Part shown: piece by piece, positions 17,295-24,984 of the stretch
Layout: every line of letters begins with the position of its first letter
Numbering within the stretch: the stretch's first letter is position 1
DNA from: JBPYFK01 sp051984675
Lineage (GTDB): Bacteria; Actinomycetota; Actinomycetes; Mycobacteriales; Pseudonocardiaceae
Reading direction: 5' to 3'
Assembly: GCA_051984675.1 (NCBI GenBank)
Contig: JBPYFK010000164.1
Location: 1-64,000 of the forward strand
DNA: 64,000 nucleotides
Notes under the pieces: generated by a model
Seen by the model: the letters and a program-made list of their open reading frames with translations, nothing else
Databases searched by the model: none
Told to the model about the DNA's origin: nothing
Translations under genes and position numbers: made by a program

Positions 17295-17861
17295 CTATGC
17301 GGGGTTGCTGTCGCTGAGCGCGTCGCGGTGGCGGTTGGCCAGCTGCACGTAGTGTTCGGCGGACAGGCGAAGGGCGGCCTGCTCGTCGGTGGTCAGGGCG
17401 CGGCGGACTTTGCCGGGGGTGCCGGCCACCAGGCTGCCCGGGGGGATGTCGGTGCCTTCGAGCAGGACGGTTCCGGCGGCGACCAGCGACCCCTGGCCGA
17501 CCCGGCAGCCGTTGAGCAGGGTCGCGGACATCCCGATGAGGCAGTGGTCTTCGACGGTGCAGCCGTGGACCACGGCTCGGTGGCCGACGGTGACGCCGTC
17601 GCCGATGGTGGCGGGAAATCCAGGGTCGGCGTGCAGGACGCACCCGTCCTGGATGTTGCTGTCGCGGCCGACGGTGATGGTGTCCCCGTCACCGCGGAGC
17701 ACGGCCGAGTACCAGACGTTGGCGCCTTCGGCGAGGTGCACTGCCCCGATGAGGGTGGCGTTGGGGGCGGCCCACGCCGTGTCGGCGAGATGCGGGTGGT
17801 GGCCGTCGAAGGCCAGGTGTGGTGTGGGTGCGGTGGAGTACCGGCCCCCTGCTGCGCTCAC
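17295..17861 (-). CDS. Gamma-class carbonic anhydrase family protein
   Basis: 188 aa left-handed beta-helix hexapeptide-repeat protein. Repeats run from about PNATLIGAVHLAEGANVWY to GSLVAAGTVLLEGTDIPPGSLVAGTPGKVRR. The three histidines expected to bind metal at subunit interfaces are in VLHADPGF and VGHRAVVHG. GTG 17861 is chosen because a perfect AGGAGG lies seven bases before it; longer frames upstream are not supported. Members are trimeric carbonic anhydrases or acyltransferase relatives of PaaY/CaiE; the histidine set favours a metal-bound type, although many homologues show little activity. It is a single gene between a zinc-ribbon gene and a STAS-domain gene. Confidence 0.85.
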   Translation of the reverse strand: MSAAGGRYSTAPTPHLAFDGHHPHLADTAWAAPNATLIGAVHLAEGANVWYSAVLRGDGDTITVGRDSNIQDGCVLHADPGFPATIGDGVTVGHRAVVHGCTVEDHCLIGMSATLLNGCRVGQGSLVAAGTVLLEGTDIPPGSLVAGTPGKVRRALTTDEQAALRLSAEHYVQLANRHRDALSDSNPA

Positions 17862-17927
17862 GCGTCCTCCTGGGGTTGCTTGTGGTGGCCGCATTCTCGC
17901 GTGCGCGCGACGGGTGGGTGCGGGTGG

Positions 17928-18473
17928 TCAGGTCGTGTATTCGGCGATGGCTTCGGCGACGCTGTGGCGCAGGGTGAACCGGTCGGCCAGCCCGGTGAGG
18001 TCGAGTAATCGGTCCACGCAGCGGGACCCGGTGACCAGGCACAGGCTGATGCCGCGCAGTTCGGCGCGGCGTTGGGCGGCCAGGAGCAGTTCCAGCCCGG
18101 CGCAGCCGACGAAGGTGACCTCGGAGAGGTCGAGGACCACGGTGTGCAACGCCGCGGCGGTCAGCCGCTGGCTGATCAGGTCGTCGAGGCGGGGCAATGA
18201 GGCGAGGTCGATCTCACCGAGGACCCGGACCACGGACACTCCCCGGGCCGGTCGCTGCACGGACAGTCGCAGCGCCTGGCTGATGGGGAGGATGTCTCGG
18301 GCGGGTCGTGCCGCGCAGCTGGCGAAGCTCTCGGCGCTGCCGCGTGGTGACACGACCTCGGTGCCGCCGGGTCGCAGTGGATGTCGGGCGATCTTCGGGT
18401 CGCCGGGGGCGCGACCCCTTCGGTCTCCGGAAAGGATCACGCTTCCTCCCTGGTAGCGACCGGCTGCCGACAT
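17928..18473 (-). CDS. STAS-domain protein (anti-sigma-factor-antagonist-like)
   Basis: 181 aa from ATG 18473 (preceded by GGCAGGGTG). About 60 poorly ordered residues precede a STAS domain that begins near RLSVQRPARGVSVVRVLGEI and contains TVVLDLSEVTFVGCAGLELL. STAS proteins of this type bind anti-sigma factor kinases and release sigma factors. The loop that normally carries the phosphorylated serine (DSSG) is GCAG at residues 123-126, so control by phosphorylation is probably absent. The start is uncertain: GTG 18353 is an alternative that would leave mainly the STAS domain. No kinase or sigma gene is adjacent. Confidence 0.75.
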   Translation of the reverse strand: MSAAGRYQGGSVILSGDRRGRAPGDPKIARHPLRPGGTEVVSPRGSAESFASCAARPARDILPISQALRLSVQRPARGVSVVRVLGEIDLASLPRLDDLISQRLTAAALHTVVLDLSEVTFVGCAGLELLLAAQRRAELRGISLCLVTGSRCVDRLLDLTGLADRFTLRHSVAEAIAEYTT

Positions 18474-18644
18474 CACCCTGCCCGTTGGCGAAGGCGCGGG
18501 TGTCGGCGGCGCCGAAGGTGGTCGAGCAGTTCCACGGTAGGAGGCCGCACCTGCGCACAACAAGGCCGTACCACGACGCCATTCACTTTCGGGTGACACG
18601 GTCGGGTGACGCGCTCGTGGTCGGGGTCCAGTGGTGGGAGGCGG

Positions 18645-19478
18645 TCATGACCGGGTGGCCTCGGGTGCGGGTTCGGCGTGCACGACCGCGCCGGGGCGCA
18701 GGCCCAGCGCGCTGGCCGCCGACCCGCCGTTGACGGCCAGGGCCAGGTAGCCGGCGGAGTCGATCAGTGCGAGCAGGTCACCTTCGCCGACGTCGGCGAA
18801 AGTGGTGGCCAGCCGGGCGTGGTGGTGCTGGCCACCGCAGGTCAGCCGCAGCTGTGTCGGGGGCTGCCACGGCAGCTGGTGGGCGGCCACGGCGAGTTGG
18901 AGGTTGCCGAAGTGGTCGACGGTGACGACCTCGGCGCGGAGGCGGTCGGCGTCGACGTCGACGAGGGGTTGCGGCAGTCGGAGCAGTTCGGTGACCGGCA
19001 GCGGCGAGCCCACCTGGCGGGGTTCGACGCCGGTGGCCAGCCACGCGGTGACGGGGGCGAACAGGTCGCGGCCGTGGAAGGTGCGGGTCACCGTGGGCAG
19101 CCAGAACCGGGGTTGGTTCAGGGTGAAGGCGGCCCGGGGGCCGCCGAGTGCTTCGGCGGCGGGCACCAGCAGTCCGTTGTCGGGGCCCACCAGCAGGCTG
19201 TCGCCGGCGACGATGACCACGCCACGCCGCTGGGTGCCCACTCCCGGGTCGACGACGGCGAGATGCACCGCCGGCGGCAGGTAGGGCGCGGTGTGCGCGA
19301 GGACCGCGGCGCCGTGGCGGATGTCCTGCGCCGGCACGGTGTGGGTGACGTCGAGGACCCGGGTGGCGGGCGCGATGCCGGCGATCACGCCGGTGCACGC
19401 GGCGACGAACCCGTCGTCGAGCCCGTAGTCGGTGGTGAACGAGATCCACGGGTAGCCGATGTCGGTGGTCACCGGCAC
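18645..19478 (-). CDS. SAM hydroxide adenosyltransferase (DUF62 family)
   Basis: 277 aa member of the fluorinase/chlorinase superfamily, in which the common bacterial enzyme hydrolyses S-adenosylmethionine to adenosine and methionine. Diagnostic segments are FTTDYGLDDGFVAACTGVIAG, the Asp/Arg part of the catalytic triad in VVDPGVGTQRRG, VGPDNGLL, and the triad histidine in FHGRDLFAPVTAWLA. The C-terminal domain contains VDHFGNLQLAV. There is no halogenase insertion signature that I can see, so the hydroxide enzyme is the best reading. GTG 19478 is the start. It is followed downstream by the STAS gene and preceded by the ClpC-like gene on the same strand, 30 bp away. Confidence 0.87.
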   Translation of the reverse strand: MPVTTDIGYPWISFTTDYGLDDGFVAACTGVIAGIAPATRVLDVTHTVPAQDIRHGAAVLAHTAPYLPPAVHLAVVDPGVGTQRRGVVIVAGDSLLVGPDNGLLVPAAEALGGPRAAFTLNQPRFWLPTVTRTFHGRDLFAPVTAWLATGVEPRQVGSPLPVTELLRLPQPLVDVDADRLRAEVVTVDHFGNLQLAVAAHQLPWQPPTQLRLTCGGQHHHARLATTFADVGEGDLLALIDSAGYLALAVNGGSAASALGLRPGAVVHAEPAPEATRS

Positions 19479-19508
19479 AGGATGCCACCGCCGGGGCGGG
19501 TTTCGGCG

Positions 19509-21905
19509 CTAGCCGGGCACGCCGTGGCCGCGGGCCGTGGGCACGGCGTGCCGGCCGGCACCGGGTGCATCGAAGGCGGGTGTGACGTGCAGGACGAGGT
19601 CGTCGTCCTCGGCGTCGACGACGACCTGGTGGCCGGCGTGCACCGAGCCGCCGAGCACGAGGCTGGCCAGCCGGTTGTCCAGTTCCCGCTGGATGGCCCG
19701 GCGCAGCGGGCGCGCCCCGTAGTGCGGTTGGTGGGCGCGGTGTACCAGCCAGTCCAGGGCGTCGCCGGTGATCTCCAGGCGCACCCCTTTGGCCAGCATC
19801 TGCTCGTAGGTGCGTTCCAGCAGCAACCCGGCGATCTCGCGCAGCTGTTCGCTTTCCAGCGGGCGAAACAGGACGACCTCGTCGAGCCGGTTGAGAAACT
19901 CCGGGCGGAAGTGGGCGCGCAGCGCGTCGTCGAGTTCGGTGGCGAAGCGGTCCACGCCGGCGTCGAGGATGCGGTCCGCGCCGATGTTGCTGGTGAGGAT
20001 CACGACGGTGTTGCGGAAGTCGACCGCGCGGCCCTGGGCGTCGGTGAGGCGGCCGCAGTCGAGCACGGTGAGCAGGCTGTGGAAGACGTCGGGGTGGGCC
20101 TTTTCGACTTCGTCGAACAGCAGCACCGAGTAGGGCTGGCGGCGCACCCGGTCGGTGAGCTGGCCCGGTTCGCCGTAGCCGACGTAGCCCGGTGGCGCGC
20201 CGACCAGTCGGGACACGGCGTGCTTCTCCTGGAACTCGCCCATGTCGAAGCGGATCATCCGCTCGGCGTCGCCGAACAGGGCGGCGGCCAGCGCACGGGC
20301 CAGCTCGGTCTTGCCGACGCCGGTGGGGCCCAGGAACAGGAAACTGCCGATGGGGCGCTGCGGGTCGGCCAGTCCGGCGCGGGCGCGGCGTACGGCTTCG
20401 GCGACGACCTGCACGGCGGCGTCCTGGCCGATGACGCGGCGGTGCAGCTGCCGTTCCAGGCCGAGCAGCCGTTGACGTTCGGCCAGGGTCAGGTCGGCCA
20501 CGGGGATGCCGGTGTGCCGGGAGACGACGTCGGCGACGTCGTCGGGGGCGACTTCGGGTGCTGTGGCGCCGCGGGGGTGGCGCAGCCGCACCCGCGAGCA
20601 CGCCTGGTCGAGCAGGTCGACGGCCTTGTCGGGCAGGAAGCGGTCGGTGAGGTAGCGCTGCGCCAGCCGCACGGCGGCGGCGAGTGCATCCTCGGCGATG
20701 CGCACGTCGTGGTGCTGCTGGAACCGTTCCCGCAGGCCGCGGAGCACGGCCACGGTCTCGTCGGTGGACGGTTCGGGCACCACGATCGGTTGGAAGCGGC
20801 GTTCCAGGGCGGGGTCGGCTTCCACGTGCCGCCGGTACTCCTCGACGGTGGTCGCCCCGAGCAGGTGCAGCTCGCCGCGCGCGAGTGCGGGTTTGAGCAT
20901 GGTGCCCGCGTCCAGCGTGCCCTCCCCCGCGCCGGCGCCGACGATGGTGTGCAGTTCGTCGACGAAGACGACGAGCTGCTCGCGGTGCTGGCGGATCTCG
21001 TGGAGCAGGTCCTGGAACCGCTGCTCGAACTCGCCCCGGTACTTCGCGCCGGCCACCAGCCCTGCCAGGTCCAGGGCCACCAGTCGTTTGCCGGCCAGCG
21101 GGGCGGGCACGTCGCCGGCGGTCAGGCGCTGGGCCAGTCCTTCGACGATCGCGGTCTTGCCCACGCCGGGGTCGCCGATGAGCACGGGGTTGTTCTTGCC
21201 GCGCCGCCCGAGCACTTCGATGAGCTGCTCGATCTGCTCGTCGCGGCCGATGACGGGGTCCAGCCGCCCGGCGCGGGCCAGGGCGGTCATGTCCCAGCCG
21301 AACTCGTCCAGCCTGGGGGTGGTCGGGCCGTCGTCGGCCGGTGGGGTGGGTGCGGGTTCGTCGCCGCCGTGGCGGTGGCCGCCGGTGGCGATCGCTCGGG
21401 CCAGGGCGTGGGCGGCCACGGAGTCGGCGTCGGCGGCCAGGCCGAGCAGCACGTGCCGCGCGCCAACGCGGTCGGCGCCTTCGGAGTGGGCCTGTTGGTG
21501 GGCGGCGGCCAGGGCGCGCCGCGCCGACGGCGCGAGCGTGGGGCGATGTCGCTGCCCGGCTGGCGGCTGGTCGTCGTGCCAGGCGGCCTGCAGGCTGGCC
21601 GCCAGCGCGGGGACGTCCACCCCGGTGTCGGCGAGCATGGTCGCGGCGTGCGGAACCTGGGTGAGCGCCCACAGCAGGTGCAGTCCTTCGAGCTGGGTGG
21701 CCTGCCATCGCATGGTCGCCCCCACGGCGGTGGTGACGACCTCGTAGCCCAGCGGGTCGAGCACGTCGCCTGCCTCGACGACGGGGTCGGGGGTCTGCGT
21801 CAGGTTGGTGCCGGGGGCGAGCAGGGTGTGCAGCAGGGCATCGAACGCCGCGGAGGAAGGACCATGCTCCGTGTCGCCGCCGGGGCTTCCGCCGCTTCGA
21901 CTCAC
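19509..21905 (-). CDS. ClpC/ClpA-type AAA+ ATPase
   Basis: 798 aa Hsp100 unfoldase with a Clp N-terminal repeat domain (residues about 15-150), a first AAA module with GDPGVGKTAIVEGLAQRL and the Walker B VVFVDELHTIVGAG, and a second module with LGPTGVGKTELARALA, LLFDEVEKAH and ILTSNIGADRI, ending in the D2-small domain (TYEQMLAKGVRLEIT, ARPLRRAIQRELDNRLA). It lacks the long ClpB coiled-coil insertion, and VVSRHTGIPVADLT leads into module two. GTG 21905 is preferred because AGGTGACG places GGAGG five bases away; GTG 21911 overlaps the RBS. It is probably a second, non-housekeeping Clp ATPase. ClpP partnership cannot be shown from sequence alone. Confidence 0.87.
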   Translation of the reverse strand: MSRSGGSPGGDTEHGPSSAAFDALLHTLLAPGTNLTQTPDPVVEAGDVLDPLGYEVVTTAVGATMRWQATQLEGLHLLWALTQVPHAATMLADTGVDVPALAASLQAAWHDDQPPAGQRHRPTLAPSARRALAAAHQQAHSEGADRVGARHVLLGLAADADSVAAHALARAIATGGHRHGGDEPAPTPPADDGPTTPRLDEFGWDMTALARAGRLDPVIGRDEQIEQLIEVLGRRGKNNPVLIGDPGVGKTAIVEGLAQRLTAGDVPAPLAGKRLVALDLAGLVAGAKYRGEFEQRFQDLLHEIRQHREQLVVFVDELHTIVGAGAGEGTLDAGTMLKPALARGELHLLGATTVEEYRRHVEADPALERRFQPIVVPEPSTDETVAVLRGLRERFQQHHDVRIAEDALAAAVRLAQRYLTDRFLPDKAVDLLDQACSRVRLRHPRGATAPEVAPDDVADVVSRHTGIPVADLTLAERQRLLGLERQLHRRVIGQDAAVQVVAEAVRRARAGLADPQRPIGSFLFLGPTGVGKTELARALAAALFGDAERMIRFDMGEFQEKHAVSRLVGAPPGYVGYGEPGQLTDRVRRQPYSVLLFDEVEKAHPDVFHSLLTVLDCGRLTDAQGRAVDFRNTVVILTSNIGADRILDAGVDRFATELDDALRAHFRPEFLNRLDEVVLFRPLESEQLREIAGLLLERTYEQMLAKGVRLEITGDALDWLVHRAHQPHYGARPLRRAIQRELDNRLASLVLGGSVHAGHQVVVDAEDDDLVLHVTPAFDAPGAGRHAVPTARGHGVPG

Positions 21906-22038
21906 CGTCACCTCCGCGCCTTGTCGACCGACATCGTCACCAACACTAATGGGGGATATGCAAGAAGGGGTGGGGCGTGGTCATCCGTGGTTGGCACCCT
22001 CCCACGCGGACCGCCCCGGTAGAGACGGCCCCGTCTGG

Positions 22039-23481
22039 TCAGGCGGGACGCCCCCGGGCCGCGCGCCACGTTCCGGCCACTGCCCCGGCCAGCAGCACGA
22101 CGCTGATCGCGGCCACGACCACGCCGAGGCGGTGCAGGCCGGGATCGCTGGGGGTGCCGGCGTAGCACAGTTCGATCACGGCGGCGGCGATGTTGGCGCC
22201 GACGTACTGGGACGTGCGGTACAGCCCGGAGGCGACCCCGGCGCGGTCGGCTTCGGCCGCCCGGTACAGCGCGGTCTGGTTGCCGATGTTGTTCAGCCCG
22301 TTGGGCAGGCCCAGCACGCCGGCCACCACCAGCAGCGCGGGCACGGCGGTGGTCGAGTTCAGCCAGGTCAGCGCCGTGCCGCCGGCGAGAAACAGCGCGG
22401 ACCCGGCCAGCAGCACCGGCCAGTGCCCGCGCCGCACCGCGCGGGTGGCCGCCGCCACCGCCGCCATCGCGCACACCGCGATGGGCAGCACGACCAGGCC
22501 GACCTCGCCGGTGGGCAGGCCGCGGCCGCTTTCCAGCCACATCGGTAGCCCGTAGAAGACCACGTAGAACGCGACGTAGGTCAGCGCGGTGCGCAGGTAG
22601 GTGCTGGTCAAGGCGCGGTTCCCGGCCAGCAGCCGCAGGTCGAGGAACGGGTGATCCACCCGCAGTTCGCAGGTGACGAACGCGGCGGCGAGCACGACCA
22701 CGAGCGGCGCCAGCCACCACCGGGGCGAGCCGCCCAGTGACAGCAGCAGGAGCATCAGCGTCGCCATCGTCGCGGTGAACAGCGCCATGCCCGGCAGGTC
22801 GAGGCTGGCCAGCAGCGCCGGCATCCTCCGCGTGGTCTCGCGGCGTGCACGCTGCTCCCGCGGTAGCCATACCCATGCCATCGCCACCACGGCGGCGACC
22901 AGTGGCAGGTTCATCCAGAAGATCGACGGCCAGCCCCACCACTGCACCAGCGCCCCGGCCACCACCGGCCCGATCGCGATCATCACCTGCCCGCTGATCG
23001 CCAGGGCGCTCAGCGCCCCGGCCGGTGTGGCGATGCCCAGCCGGTCGGCCTCGGCGCGCAGCATGCTCACCCCGGAGGGGAACGCCGCGCACGTGCCCAG
23101 CCCCAGCGCCACCCGCCACACGATCAGCCAGCCCAGGCTCGGCGCGAACGGCGCCGCCACCGACGCCAGAACGACCACGGCCAGTGAGCCGAAGAAGATC
23201 CGCCGTGCTCGCAGCAGGTCGGCCAGCCGACCGGCGGTCGGCGAGCCGATCGCGGTGGCCAGATACAGCCCGGACACCAGCCACGACGTGGCCGCACCGG
23301 CGTGGAAGTCGCCACGGATGTCGACCAGCGCGACGGCCATGGTGGAGGCGTTGAGCGCCTGCAGGACCGAACCGAAGGCGATCGTGGCGACCATTCCCCG
23401 GGAGAGGCGCCGCCGCGGCGCGGCAGTCCAGCGTCGATCAGCTGCCGCGCGCCACTGGGCCAGACGCGGACCGACAGGCAC
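22039..23481 (-). CDS. MFS multidrug-type exporter
   Basis: 480 aa integral membrane transporter with about 14 hydrophobic segments, from MVATIAFGSVLQALNASTMAVALVDI (motif D1 of DHA2 exporters) to the C-terminal VVVAAISVVLLAGAVAG. The loop GRLADLLRARRIFFG is the MFS motif A. Such proteins export drugs or metabolites by proton antiport. GTG 23481 is chosen because the longer frame upstream crosses a 13 bp palindrome (23499-23511) that looks like an operator. No dedicated regulator gene is adjacent, so the palindrome may be read by a regulator encoded elsewhere. Substrate unknown. Confidence 0.85.
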   Translation of the reverse strand: MPVGPRLAQWRAAADRRWTAAPRRRLSRGMVATIAFGSVLQALNASTMAVALVDIRGDFHAGAATSWLVSGLYLATAIGSPTAGRLADLLRARRIFFGSLAVVVLASVAAPFAPSLGWLIVWRVALGLGTCAAFPSGVSMLRAEADRLGIATPAGALSALAISGQVMIAIGPVVAGALVQWWGWPSIFWMNLPLVAAVVAMAWVWLPREQRARRETTRRMPALLASLDLPGMALFTATMATLMLLLLSLGGSPRWWLAPLVVVLAAAFVTCELRVDHPFLDLRLLAGNRALTSTYLRTALTYVAFYVVFYGLPMWLESGRGLPTGEVGLVVLPIAVCAMAAVAAATRAVRRGHWPVLLAGSALFLAGGTALTWLNSTTAVPALLVVAGVLGLPNGLNNIGNQTALYRAAEADRAGVASGLYRTSQYVGANIAAAVIELCYAGTPSDPGLHRLGVVVAAISVVLLAGAVAGTWRAARGRPA

Positions 23482-23498
23482 CCGACCACCGTATCTGC

Positions 23499-23511
23499 TT
23501 AGCCAAGCTAA
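23499..23511. promoter_or_regulatory. Palindromic putative operator upstream of the MFS exporter
   Basis: TTAGC-ttg-GCTAA (read on the minus strand) is a perfect palindrome 18 bp before the chosen GTG start of the exporter. Its AT-rich arms stand out in this background and are the kind of site bound by TetR/MarR repressors that control efflux genes. The binding protein is unknown. Confidence 0.5.
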
Positions 23512-23535
23512 CTTCAAAAGGGTGCAGACACGACA

Positions 23536-23569
23536 GCGGCCGCCCACCACAGCTGTAGTGGGCGGCCGC
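23536..23569 (-). terminator. Strong hairpin between a 140-aa gene and the MFS exporter
   Basis: GCGGCCGCCCAC (23536-23547) and GTGGGCGGCCGC (23558-23569) form a perfect 12 bp stem with a 10-base loop. It follows the stop of the 140-aa gene on the minus strand and precedes the exporter. The loop region CCACCACAGCTGTAGTGG closely resembles a palindrome at 46495-46513. Confidence 0.65.
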
Positions 23570-23584
23570 GTGCGTACTCCCGGG

Positions 23585-23626
23585 CCGTCAACTGGCGCCC
23601 GTCAACTGGCGCCCGTCAACTGGCGC
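23585..23626. repeat. Three tandem copies of a 14 bp repeat
   Basis: ccgtcaactggcgc occurs three times head to tail. The last copy supplies the final codons and TGA of the minus-strand 140-aa gene; the other two lie beyond its stop. Confidence 0.9.
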
Positions 23627-24038
23627 GCTGTCCGGCCCGGCCGATCGCCTGGGTCAACAGCGCCAGCTCGTCCCCGGCGTGGGCCAGTCGGTCGGCGACC
23701 GCGCTGGAATGCCCGGACAGCGCTCCCGCGTAGCCAGCGGCCCGCAACCACTCGGTGATGCCTTCCACACCGGTGGCCACCCCCGCGACGGTGGCGGCCA
23801 AGCACTGGGTGACGCGCTCGATCTCGTCGACGTCGTAGCCCAGGGCCGGGTCACGCAACCGGCGCCCGAGTGCCGCGGCGGCCTCGCCCACCTCGGAGGC
23901 GATCTCGACCACGCGCTGCGGGTCGAGGTCGTCCCCGTCGGCGCTGCGTCTGGCCCCGGCACGGGCGGGCGGAGTAGCGGAAACCTGCTGGGCCGAGCGC
24001 TGCGAAGGATGCCGATCGGAGGGTGGGGGCGCTGTCAT
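23616..24038 (-). CDS. Hypothetical alpha-helical protein
   Basis: 140 aa. I do not recognise a family. The first 30 residues are proline/serine-rich and probably disordered. The rest is helical and alanine-rich (VVEIASEVGEAAAALGRRL, VTQCLAATVAGVATGVEG, ADRLAHAGDELALLTQAIG), similar in texture to small WXG-like or coiled-coil proteins but without a WxG motif. ATG 24038 starts it. Its end overlaps a 14 bp tandem repeat and is followed by a strong hairpin. Codon use looks like the neighbours, so it is probably a real gene. Confidence 0.6.
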   Translation of the reverse strand: MTAPPPSDRHPSQRSAQQVSATPPARAGARRSADGDDLDPQRVVEIASEVGEAAAALGRRLRDPALGYDVDEIERVTQCLAATVAGVATGVEGITEWLRAAGYAGALSGHSSAVADRLAHAGDELALLTQAIGRAGQRAS

Positions 24039-24171
24039 GACCGACGAGTCAACCGCGCACCCACCCGCCGCGGCCGGTAGGACACGCCGACGGGCGGCAA
24101 CCGGTGACGCCGATTACCTTCTTTCGTGGCCTGTGGCTGCCCCGCCGTGCGCCCGTCCGGCCGGGGGCGGC

Positions 24172-24834
24172 TCACGCCTGCTGCCCCTGCTGGCGCAGCA
24201 GCGTGAAGATCTCCTCGTCCTCGGTGGCCCGGAAGTCCCGGTACCACTGGCCGACGGCGTTGAACCATTCCGGCTGCAGCACGCACACCACCTGGTCGGC
24301 TTCGGCCCGCAGCGCCTGCACCGCGTCCTGTGCGCCCACGGGCACCGCCAGCACCACGCTGCGCGGCCCGGCGCCGCGCACCATCCGCACCGCCGCGCGC
24401 GCGGTCGCACCAGTGGCCAGCCCGTCGTCGACGACCACCACGTCCCGGTCCCGCAACGGCATGGCCTCGCCGGGGCGGTAGAGCTGCTCACGGCGGCGCG
24501 CTTCGGCCCGCTGACGCTCGCAGGCGGCGTGCAGTTCGGCTTCCCGCAGGTGGAACGCGTGCAGGATGCGCTCGTCGTAGATCGCCGGGCCGTCGGCGGT
24601 GACCGCGCCCAGCGCGAGCTCCGGTTGGCCAGGCGCGCCGATCTTGCACGCCACCCCGACATCCAGCGGGGCATGCAGCACCCGGGCCACTTCCGCGGCC
24701 ACCGGCACTCCCCCGCGTGCCAGGCCGATCACCACCGGGTCGGCCAGTTCGAGTGCGGCCACCTCCTCGGCCAGCACCTGCCCGGCCTGGTGCCGGTCGG
24801 TGAACCCGTGTAGCGGCCGTGTGGCGTTACGCAT
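24172..24834 (-). CDS. Phosphoribosyltransferase domain protein
   Basis: 220 aa type I phosphoribosyltransferase fold with the PRPP-binding motif VVVVDDGLATGATARAA. The hood region (VIGLARGGVPVAAEVARVL, then CKIGAPGQPELALGAV) matches the stand-alone actinobacterial group often found in stress or dormancy regions. A GGAGGAGG-type RBS precedes ATG 24834. The substrate base is not predictable; these proteins are usually annotated only as predicted phosphoribosyltransferases. The upstream neighbour is the PF09818 ATPase on the same strand, 150 bp away. Confidence 0.85.
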   Translation of the reverse strand: MRNATRPLHGFTDRHQAGQVLAEEVAALELADPVVIGLARGGVPVAAEVARVLHAPLDVGVACKIGAPGQPELALGAVTADGPAIYDERILHAFHLREAELHAACERQRAEARRREQLYRPGEAMPLRDRDVVVVDDGLATGATARAAVRMVRGAGPRSVVLAVPVGAQDAVQALRAEADQVVCVLQPEWFNAVGQWYRDFRATEDEEIFTLLRQQGQQA

Positions 24835-24984
24835 GGGTCGCCTCCTCCCACCCGCACGCGGTGGGCAGACCAGCCACTCACCGCCCGCGGGGAGTCCCAG
24901 CGAGCATCGCCACCTCCGATTGTGCCCGCCGCCGAAAGCCGGCCCATCCCCGCCGACGCCGCGCCCTGTCCCGGCCGCGCGGCG

